5,023 nt of DNA from Candidatus Sumerlaeota bacterium (lineage in GTDB: Bacteria; CG03; SLGR01): contig SLGR01000256.1 of assembly GCA_007136585.1 (NCBI GenBank), forward strand, positions 1 through 5,023, read 5' to 3'. This document shows, piece after piece, positions 1 to 5,023 of the stretch (position 1 is its first letter; each line of letters opens with the position of its first letter). The notes under the pieces were generated by a model. The model had not been told where the DNA came from. It saw nothing but the letters and a program-made list of their open reading frames with translations, and did not search any database. A program made the position numbers and the translations under genes.

Positions 1-1
1 C

Positions 2-1837
2 GAAAGCCTGGATATAATTGAAAAAGATATTGAGAGGCTCTCGGAGGTCCCGGGTATAGGCGGAAAACGGATTGAGATGATAAAATCCGCCTGGGACGAG
101 CAGAAAAAGATAAGGGATCTCATAATATTCCTGCGCTCCCATGATATAAGCGCGGTTCACGCTTCAAAGATATTTAAAAAATACGGGAGCCAATCCTTGG
201 ATATTATAAGAAAAAACCCCTACCGTCTTGCCTCGGATATTACCGGGATAGGGTTTCTCACGGCCGACCGGATGGCTGAAAAACTCGGGGTCCCGCGGGG
301 TTCCCTCCTCAGGGCCGCTTCCGGGGTTCTTTATATCCTTGAAACCCTTTCGGAAGAGGGGCATCTCTACTTCCCTCTCCGGGAGTTTACCGCCAAAGCC
401 GTATCACTTCTGGGTGTGAGTGAGAAAATAATTGAGAAGGCGTTAGATGAGCTCAGTGCTGACGGCAGTATAGTAGTCTCAAGGGACCCGGGCCGGGAGA
501 GCGGGTCCGTATCTCTGGCCGGGTACTACCTCTGCGAGAAGAGCATAGCCTCGCGGCTCAGGGCTCTCTCCGGCCAGGGGGAGCTCTTCGGCGCCCCTGA
601 TATTGAGAGGGAGACAGACCGCATACAGGAAGAGATGCATATAGAGCTCTCTGACGGGCAGTTGGAGGCTCTCCGTCTGGCCGTATCAAATAAGGTCCTT
701 GTCGTAACCGGCGGACCGGGTACAGGAAAGACCACACTGATAAAGGCGCTGGTAGCTCTTTTCTCGGGAAAAAATGCCCCGGTGACACTCGCGGCTCCCA
801 CCGGCCGGGCGGCAAAGAAAATGAGCGAGGCCGCGGGGCGCGAGGCAAAGACCATCCACCGGCTTCTGGAGTACAGCTTTTCCGGGGGCGGGTTTCAGCG
901 GAACAGATCCAACCCCCTTCCGGGCGGTCTCCTTGTGATAGACGAGGTCTCAATGGTTGACGCACCCCTTATGAATCACCTGCTCAAGGCTCTCTCCCCG
1001 GGGATCACCCTTCTGCTTGTGGGAGACGCGGATCAGCTTCCGCCCGTGGGGCCCGGGAATATCCTCGGGGATATAATATCTTCGGGAGTAATCCCCGTGG
1101 TGGAGCTGAGAGAGATATTCCGGCAGGCGAAAGAAAGCCGTATCATTGTGAATGCCCACAGGATAAAAAACGGAAAAATGCCTCTCCTGCCGGATCCCGG
1201 AAGGGGACTCTCGGATTTTTACTTTATAGACAGGGATGAACCAGGTGAGGTAGAGCGTACGATAATCAGGCTTGTCAAGGAACGCATCCCGGCCCGCTTC
1301 GGATTTGAGAGTTTTGAGGATATACAGGTTATCGCCCCTATGCGTAAAGGCCCGGCGGGGGCTTACTCTCTTAATACGGCTCTCCGGGAGGCTCTCAACC
1401 CGTCTGGCGGCGTGAATCCCGGAGGGGTTTCGGGGTTCCGCGAGGGTGATAAGGTGATGCAGGTAAAAAACAATTACGAGAAAGAGGTCTTTAACGGCGA
1501 TGCGGGCCGGATAGCTGGTATTGACCGGGGGGAAGGAACTGTTACGGTAGATTACGGGGAGAGGCGTGTATCCTACGGGTCCGGGGAGATGGGCCAGCTG
1601 GTTCCCGCATACGCGATTACCGTGCATAAGGCCCAGGGTTCGGAGTATCCGGCGGTTGTGATGCCTGTGATTACCGGGCATTACGTGCTTCTACAACGCA
1701 ACCTGATCTATACGGCTGTCACCAGGGGGCGCACCCTGGTTGTTCTGGTCGGGTCCCGGAAGGCTCTGAGTATAGCGGTTCGAAATGAGAGCAGAAACAA
1801 GAGGTACACCCGCCTGGAAGGGCTTCTGAGGGGATAG
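2..1837 (+). CDS. recD2: RecD2-type SF1B 5'-3' DNA helicase (5' end outside window)
   Basis: This is an ATP-dependent DNA helicase of the RecD2/TraA branch, a cytoplasmic DNA repair enzyme that works without RecB and RecC. The frame is open from base 2, so the ATG at 77 is internal. The visible 611 residues lack roughly the first 110-190 of the usual 720-800. Residue numbers count from base 2. A helix-hairpin-helix (VPGIGGKRI, residues 16-24) and a second one (ITGIGFLTADR, from residue 80) precede the motor domains. The motor shows Walker A GGPGTGKT (237-244, Lys243), motif Ia APTGRAAKKM (about 265), Walker B VIDEVSM (Asp314, Glu315), motif III GDADQLPPVGPGN (from 341), the REIFRQ motif IV region, motif V YAITVHKAQGSEY (from 537) and motif VI NLIYTAVTRGR (567, arginine finger region 575-577). 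No motif is damaged. The HhH pair and lone context separate it from RecBCD RecD. The next gene has its own promoter. Confidence 0.96.
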   Translation, partial: ESLDIIEKDIERLSEVPGIGGKRIEMIKSAWDEQKKIRDLIIFLRSHDISAVHASKIFKKYGSQSLDIIRKNPYRLASDITGIGFLTADRMAEKLGVPRGSLLRAASGVLYILETLSEEGHLYFPLREFTAKAVSLLGVSEKIIEKALDELSADGSIVVSRDPGRESGSVSLAGYYLCEKSIASRLRALSGQGELFGAPDIERETDRIQEEMHIELSDGQLEALRLAVSNKVLVVTGGPGTGKTTLIKALVALFSGKNAPVTLAAPTGRAAKKMSEAAGREAKTIHRLLEYSFSGGGFQRNRSNPLPGGLLVIDEVSMVDAPLMNHLLKALSPGITLLLVGDADQLPPVGPGNILGDIISSGVIPVVELREIFRQAKESRIIVNAHRIKNGKMPLLPDPGRGLSDFYFIDRDEPGEVERTIIRLVKERIPARFGFESFEDIQVIAPMRKGPAGAYSLNTALREALNPSGGVNPGGVSGFREGDKVMQVKNNYEKEVFNGDAGRIAGIDRGEGTVTVDYGERRVSYGSGEMGQLVPAYAITVHKAQGSEYPAVVMPVITGHYVLLQRNLIYTAVTRGRTLVVLVGSRKALSIAVRNESRNKRYTRLEGLLRG

Positions 1838-1973
1838 GTACCGCGTCGGAGATATCCTGAATATAGCAGGTATAATTCTGGGAGTGATTTTCGACAGGTA
1901 AGCCGTCACCGTTTTACTATATTTTGACTGGAGGAAAGCGCCCTTTGAACCTGGGTCGAACCTTAATAAGTTG

Positions 1974-1998
1974 AAATCAATCTTTCTTTGATTTTTTT
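1974..1998 (+). terminator. Possible weak intrinsic terminator after recD2
   Basis: AAATCAA (1974-1980) is the exact reverse complement of TTGATTT (1988-1994), with a 7-base loop TCTTTCT. A run of seven T (1992-1998) overlaps and follows the right arm. This has the geometry of a rho-independent terminator, but the stem is almost entirely A/T and would be unstable. It also lies about 140 bases after the recD2 stop codon. It could end recD2 transcription or be a chance feature of AT-rich DNA. Confidence 0.35.
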
Positions 1999-2056
1999 AT
2001 AACCTGGGGATTTCTGTATCATTACCGAAGATTATCACTTAAGGCTACAATATTCC

Positions 2057-2085
2057 TTGACAAACCGTATTTTGTATGTTTAAAT
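2057..2085 (+). promoter_or_regulatory. Sigma-70-type promoter for the binding-protein gene
   Basis: A perfect -35 box TTGACA (2057-2062) is followed by a 17-base spacer and the -10 hexamer TTAAAT (2080-2085), four of six matches to TATAAT. A TGT triplet at 2077-2079 gives the extended -10 arrangement. Transcription should start near 2091-2093, leaving a leader of about 80 bases before the ATG at 2174. The ideal spacing, the perfect -35 and the position in a gap before a plus-strand gene support it. No experimental start is known. Confidence 0.7.
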
Positions 2086-2101
2086 ACCTTTTAGAAATAT
2101 A

Positions 2102-2119
2102 TTGTGAAAAGTTTCACAA
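2102..2119. promoter_or_regulatory. Perfect palindromic operator, Rex-like or CRP-like
   Basis: TTGTGAAA-AG-TTTCACAA is an exact 8-base inverted repeat with a 2-base centre. It matches the redox repressor Rex consensus TTGTGAA-N4-TTCACAA at every defined base, and also contains the CRP consensus TGTGA-N6-TCACA. It lies about 10-27 bases downstream of the predicted start. That position suits a repressor or roadblock such as Rex, which leaves DNA when NADH is high, better than a CRP-type activator. The palindrome is seen directly; the regulator's identity is inferred, since none is encoded in the window. Confidence 0.7.
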
Positions 2120-2127
2120 AGTTTAAT

Positions 2128-2144
2128 AAGTTTACGGTTAACTT
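2128..2144. promoter_or_regulatory. Imperfect inverted repeat in the leader
   Basis: AAGTTTA (2128-2134) and TTAACTT (2138-2144) are inverted copies matching at six of seven positions across a CGG centre. The element sits nine bases after the perfect palindrome and about 30 bases before the start codon. It could be a second operator or a small leader hairpin, but AT-rich DNA often yields such matches by chance. Confidence 0.25.
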
Positions 2145-2161
2145 GGGAAGAAATATATATT

Positions 2162-2168
2162 AAGAGGA
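2162..2168 (+). promoter_or_regulatory. Ribosome binding site
   Basis: AAGAGGA is a good Shine-Dalgarno sequence ending five bases before the ATG at 2174. It fixes that ATG as the start of the binding-protein gene, in agreement with the signal peptide that begins there. Confidence 0.8.
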
Positions 2169-2173
2169 ATTAA

Positions 2174-3136
2174 ATGTTGAAAAAAATACTTAAACACGCG
2201 GTAACGGCGCAGTTATTTCTGCTTTCGGCGGCTGTGGCAGTTACGGCAGGAGAGATCGCTGTGATAATAAACGTTTCTGAAGACCGGGCTGCAGGTCCGC
2301 ATTCAGAGATGCTGGAGGGGTTCAGCAACAGACTTGCGGAAGAGGGTGTTGAATATAAAAAATCCGTTTTCAACCTTGCCGGGGATCTCTCCGGCGAAGA
2401 GATACTAAGCCGGATAAAGGGTTCTTCACCGGAAGCAGTGATCCCGTTGGGGTCTTCGGCTGCGGAGTTTGCCAGAGAAAACATAACCGGGCTGCCTGTG
2501 ATATTTTCAATGTTGAGTAATCCGGTAGGGCGCGGGCTGGTTGATAATATCTCCGGTACCGGGACAAATTTCACCGGTGTGACACTTGATATTCCTCCCG
2601 CCAAGCAGCTTGAGATGGTAATGGAGGCGATGCCGGGTATTGAAAAAGTAGGTGTTATTTATGACCCCGCAAACTCTGAGAAGGTTGTAAATGAAGCGGA
2701 AACCGAATTGAAAAAATCGGGACTGGTTCTGATTAGAAAAACTGTAACCGAGGCCAGGGAAATATCCGGTGCGCTTGACGCTATCCGGGATGAGGGAGCG
2801 GATATCTTATGGGCCATACCGGACGGGACCGTTTACTCCGGGGCCTCTGTAAGGCAGGTCCTGCTTTACAGCCTGAGAAACAATCTTCCCGTTGCCGGGT
2901 TCTCGGAGCACTTTGTCAGGGCCGGTGCAGTTATGGGCATATACCCGGATTACACCGGTATCGGCAGACAGACAGCAGATCTTGCTCTGAGAGTAATTGG
3001 GGGCGAGGATCCCGGAGAGATACCCATAGCCTTTCCGGAGAGCGTCTCAATGGCCTTTAATCAGCGGGTTATAGCCGCCATAGGGAAGAATGTAGAGCAG
3101 TCTTCGCTTCAGCAGGCGCGCGAGATATTCCAGTAG
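2174..3136 (+). CDS. ABC transporter substrate-binding protein, ABC_sub_bind family (PF04392)
   Basis: This is an exported solute-binding protein of 320 residues, a normal length for the family. Residues 1-25 form a signal peptide: basic start MLKKILKH, hydrophobic core, and probable cleavage after VTA (23-25). There is no lipobox cysteine, so it should be a free periplasmic protein. Two alternating alpha/beta lobes follow. Family hallmarks are PVIFSMLSNPVG (108-119), NFTGVTLDIPPAKQLEM (132-148), VGVIYDPANSE (159-169), and NLPVAGFSEHFVRAGAVMG (237-255) running into the GRQTADLALRVIGG segment (264-277). The ligand cannot be read from sequence; family members are linked to amino acids (TrpX-like) and many are unassigned. 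No permease or ATPase gene adjoins it; the downstream gene converges on it. It may serve a distant transporter or a sensor. The promoter, palindrome and ribosome binding site just upstream indicate independent, regulated expression. Confidence 0.9.
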   Translation: MLKKILKHAVTAQLFLLSAAVAVTAGEIAVIINVSEDRAAGPHSEMLEGFSNRLAEEGVEYKKSVFNLAGDLSGEEILSRIKGSSPEAVIPLGSSAAEFARENITGLPVIFSMLSNPVGRGLVDNISGTGTNFTGVTLDIPPAKQLEMVMEAMPGIEKVGVIYDPANSEKVVNEAETELKKSGLVLIRKTVTEAREISGALDAIRDEGADILWAIPDGTVYSGASVRQVLLYSLRNNLPVAGFSEHFVRAGAVMGIYPDYTGIGRQTADLALRVIGGEDPGEIPIAFPESVSMAFNQRVIAAIGKNVEQSSLQQAREIFQ

Positions 3137-3143
3137 TACTTCC

Positions 3144-3161
3144 GCAGGGCTTATCCCCTGC
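3144..3161. terminator. GC-rich hairpin between convergent genes
   Basis: GCAGGG (3144-3149) and CCCTGC (3156-3161) form a perfect 6-base stem with loop CTTATC, starting 8 bases after the binding-protein stop codon. A weaker bulged pairing (TTCCGGG with CCCGGGAA) follows at about 3162-3182. Neither is followed by a T-run on either strand, so a classical intrinsic terminator is not shown. The hairpin may protect mRNA 3' ends or help stop transcription from both sides of this 75-base gap. Confidence 0.35.
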
Positions 3162-3211
3162 TTCCGGGGAAATCCGCCCGGGAAAATATGTTATACTGAC
3201 GGCATCTCTTT

Positions 3212-3775
3212 TTAGTAAGATGACGGGGTAAAATAGGTTGAAGCGGAATTTTCTCCCACGTAATAGAACCTTTCGCTATCCGGGGGGCTGTAGTATATGC
3301 TGAGGTAATTCGCTCCCTCTCCTTTTGAATGGGTTATCTCCAGGGTCTGGGGTCCTTCCCGGAGGAGTATGCTGGCATGGCCTTTTATTTCTCTTCCGTG
3401 GTGATATATGACAGGGGTTCCGTTCAGGAATATCCTGGTTTCTGTTCCGGAGAAGTAATCGGAAGAAATTAAAAAATCATACCGTCCTTCCGCCGTATGC
3501 ATTATAGTTGTCATAGCGGCAAAGAAATTATCTCTTACGCCGAGCGGACCCATTCGGTAATGTTTAAATTCCCGCGAGATAGGAAATCTTGCGGTATCCA
3601 CACCTGTTGAGCTCCACTCAGAAAATCCTTCACCCGGGGATGAAAGGTTTTCAATGAAAAGCTTCAGGTCTATCCTGTGAGGAACCTCAGGCAGAGGGCG
3701 CATTACCCAGAGATGAAATAATGTTAACGCGATCCCGGCAGTAAGAAGAAAATAATCTCTACCTTTCAACTTCAT
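3212..3775 (-). CDS. Membrane-anchored extracytoplasmic protein with PA14-like domain
   Basis: This 187-residue protein has a short basic start (MKLKGRD), one hydrophobic segment at about 8-25 and then a wholly soluble remainder, which suggests a signal anchor with the rest in the periplasm. Residues 97-165 resemble the PA14 beta-sandwich: EGRYDFLISSDYFSG, then RIFLNGTPVIYHHG, then HASILLREGPQTLEI, and last YLSIYYSPP. This follows the PA14 order of a glycine-led strand, SD turn, ligand-loop NG, 'I.L..G.H.I' strand and closing strand. PA14 domains often bind carbohydrate; binding here is inferred. The start is firm because an in-frame TGA lies two codons upstream (3779-3781). It overlaps the end of the PMT-like gene by 17 bases and has only a weak GGGA Shine-Dalgarno, which points to translational coupling. 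No named family is recognised for the whole protein. Confidence 0.75.
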   Translation of the reverse strand: MKLKGRDYFLLTAGIALTLFHLWVMRPLPEVPHRIDLKLFIENLSSPGEGFSEWSSTGVDTARFPISREFKHYRMGPLGVRDNFFAAMTTIMHTAEGRYDFLISSDYFSGTETRIFLNGTPVIYHHGREIKGHASILLREGPQTLEITHSKGEGANYLSIYYSPPDSERFYYVGENSASTYFTPSSY

Positions 3776-5023
3776 ATGTCAAATCCCAGCTTCTAAACCA
3801 GTCACGCCTTACAAATTCCCTGTATGTTATCTCCCGGTAATAAGAGATAGGGCTGAAAAAAAGATATACGGCAAAGAAATTGAAGAAAAAGAGTATTACC
3901 GATATATGTACTATCAGGTTTTTCTCCTTAACTTTTTTTCCAAAAAAATGAAAAAATATAAGGTAGGCAAGAAGAAAAGAAAAGATTAGAGGAATATGAT
4001 AATAGGTAATATAAACCGCCCTGTCCATTGAGATGAAAAACCACATGTATACGGTATAGAGAAATACATAGACTCTGATAAAAAAGAGGGTTCCGTTGCT
4101 TTCTATATCAGGGGTCCTGTCCCAGAGATAATGGGAAATAAAAATCGCAAAGGAAATGAAGAGAACGGCAAGTGAAATCAGCCATATAGCCGGATTCCCA
4201 TGGAAGATCACGAATTTTCCGGAATCCGGGGAGGAGTTTACGGCATAAACTATACTTTTATACCCGAAAGGCCATTTAAAGGGAGAAGTTGAATACTCAT
4301 CCTCTTCGGGCATTATAAGTGACATTCGCCTGAGTTCGGTTATGTTCAGGCTGTGGTTTGCGGCAAAATACTCAGCCATTCGATAATCCGGGTCAGGGCC
4401 TCTCAGGGCGGCCATTAAATGGTAGCTGTTGACCATAAAGGAAAAAGCAATGAAAATACTTAGGGAAGCGATAGCGAACCCGGTTCCTTTAATTGGTTTT
4501 TTCCAGGATTTTTCGGTATTGAAATGAACCAGCGCAGCTGCAATTATAAGCAGGATCAGTAATGCTCCGCTGCTTCGTATAAGCATCGTAACCCCCACGG
4601 CAGCCCCCAGCAGGAGATAGCTGTATATTGAGAATGACCTTTTTTTTATCATCCTGGTAAATACCAGCAGGCAGATAAGCATGAAAAAATACTCCATTGG
4701 AGGGAAGTTTGCGGTTCGGGTATGTACTATAATTGAATTTTCAAAAAGGTAAAAACCGGAAAACAGCCCTGCCAGATGGACATTTTTGACGGTGTTATAA
4801 AGTAGAAGAAAGAAAAGAAGCGGAGAGAGGGATCCCAGCAGAACCGGGAAAAACCGGACACCTTTAAAAGAAAATCCTTCCGGAAACTCCCGTATAACAG
4901 AAATCCGCCCGAGCCCGGAAGTGTCAACATCGGCGTTTGGGTTAAGTATAGTTTCCCCCAGGGCAATCAGACCTATGCCCAGCGGGGGATGAAACTCAGG
5001 GTAAGGATTGTTGTTTATGTACC
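3759..5023 (-). CDS. PMT/GT39-like protein O-mannosyltransferase, GT-C membrane glycosyltransferase (5' end outside window)
   Basis: This polytopic membrane enzyme should move a sugar from a polyprenyl-phosphate carrier to a protein or other acceptor on the outer face of the inner membrane. The frame is open to the right edge (420 residues visible), so the ATG at 4697 is internal. Numbering from the edge: YPEFHPPLGIGLIALGE (7-23) matches the PMT loop motif HPPLGK.L; RFFPVLLGSLSPLLFFLLL (56-74) and ENSIIVHTR (94-102) match the following helices, with Arg102 in the family's conserved 'N...Q.R' position. WPFGYKSIVY (from 250) and HGNPAIW (274-280) match the bacterial PMT C-terminal signature, as do DRAVYITYYHIPLIFSFLL (333-351) and the ending DWFRSW. 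The catalytic acidic pair of the first loop lies outside the window. The donor is probably a polyprenyl-phosphate sugar, not necessarily mannose. A/T-richness partly reflects Phe/Ile/Lys codons. Confidence 0.88.
   Translation of the reverse strand, partial: YINNNPYPEFHPPLGIGLIALGETILNPNADVDTSGLGRISVIREFPEGFSFKGVRFFPVLLGSLSPLLFFLLLYNTVKNVHLAGLFSGFYLFENSIIVHTRTANFPPMEYFFMLICLLVFTRMIKKRSFSIYSYLLLGAAVGVTMLIRSSGALLILLIIAAALVHFNTEKSWKKPIKGTGFAIASLSIFIAFSFMVNSYHLMAALRGPDPDYRMAEYFAANHSLNITELRRMSLIMPEEDEYSTSPFKWPFGYKSIVYAVNSSPDSGKFVIFHGNPAIWLISLAVLFISFAIFISHYLWDRTPDIESNGTLFFIRVYVFLYTVYMWFFISMDRAVYITYYHIPLIFSFLLAYLIFFHFFGKKVKEKNLIVHISVILFFFNFFAVYLFFSPISYYREITYREFVRRDWFRSWDLTYEVER

Larger units (their letters stand above)
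1838..2173. other. 336-base intergenic control region
   Basis: No credible gene lies in this gap. Its first part, to about 1960, resembles coding DNA in base composition but has no start-bearing frame of useful length. The remainder is AT-rich and holds the hairpin, promoter, palindrome, second inverted repeat and ribosome binding site listed separately. Two short exact direct repeats are also present: TTAATAAGTT at 1963-1972 and 2123-2132, and AACCTGGG at 1948-1955 and 2001-2008. Given the composition and length, both repeats could be chance. Confidence 0.7.

Noticed and set aside
526-1681. Long minus-strand open frames inside recD2.
   Set aside because: They are antisense to an intact helicase with every motif present, and their translations are low-complexity Pro/Arg/Ser-rich sequences with no domain features.
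1871-1876. A perfect TATAAT hexamer in the gap after recD2.
   Set aside because: No -35-like hexamer lies 16-18 bases upstream and there is no TG extension. The TTGACA/TTAAAT pair further down is a much better promoter.
1833-1889. A short plus-strand frame just after recD2 reads GDRYRVGDILNIAGIILGV and three more residues before a stop, resembling a membrane segment.
   Set aside because: It has no ATG, no ribosome site and only about 20 codons between stops. It may be a gene remnant or chance, and recD2 itself ends normally.
1930-1974. A Shine-Dalgarno-like GGAGGAAAG followed by a TTG start and a nine-codon frame (1945-1974), a possible leader peptide.
   Set aside because: It lies upstream of the predicted promoter, uses a rare start, and encodes nothing with attenuator-like codon runs.
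1971-1980. TTGAAATCAA considered as an FNR-type site.
   Set aside because: FNR needs TTGA and TCAA half-sites six bases apart; here they are two apart. The right half is better explained as the arm of the weak hairpin.
3185-3196. A TATACT -10-like element in the convergent gap.
   Set aside because: No -35 box is present at the right distance, and it would only drive antisense RNA into the 3' end of the PA14-like gene.

Overview
The window holds four protein genes, two of them cut by its edges, in a moderately GC-rich bacterial genome. The exported solute-binding protein and the periplasm-facing glycosylation genes fit a Gram-negative-like bacterium. RecD2, a PF04392-type binding protein, heavy ATA/AGG/CGG/GGG codon use and a possible Rex-type operator would suit an anaerobic or facultative lineage such as Desulfobacterota or Nitrospirota. 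No marker gene fixes the taxon, so this is a weak inference.

Layout: (1) Positions 2-1837 (+) carry the C-terminal 611 residues of a RecD2-type SF1B DNA helicase, with all helicase motifs intact and the N-terminus lying upstream of the window. (2) Positions 1838-2173 are a 336-base AT-rich gap. It contains a weak hairpin plus T-tract, a good sigma-70-type promoter (TTGACA, 17 bp, TTAAAT with an extended -10 TG), a perfect 18-base palindrome TTGTGAAAAGTTTCACAA just downstream of the expected transcription start, a second imperfect inverted repeat and a clear ribosome binding site. (3) Positions 2174-3136 (+) encode an exported ABC-type solute-binding protein of the ABC_sub_bind family (PF04392), with no permease or ATPase next to it. 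(4) A 75-base convergent gap follows, with a GC-rich hairpin. (5) On the minus strand, reading from the right edge, is a protein O-mannosyltransferase-like (PMT/GT39, GT-C fold) membrane glycosyltransferase, positions 3759-5023, whose frame stays open to the window edge. It overlaps by 17 bases a small membrane-anchored protein with a PA14-like beta-sandwich domain (3212-3775).

How they fit together: the helicase is a stand-alone repair gene. The binding protein appears to be a separately promoted, repressible unit. The two minus-strand genes look like a translationally coupled pair, in which a polyprenyl-phosphate-sugar-dependent glycosyltransferase is made together with a separately encoded extracytoplasmic, possibly carbohydrate-binding domain. 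The least ordinary items are this PMT/PA14-like pair and the Rex/CRP-like operator in front of the orphan binding protein.
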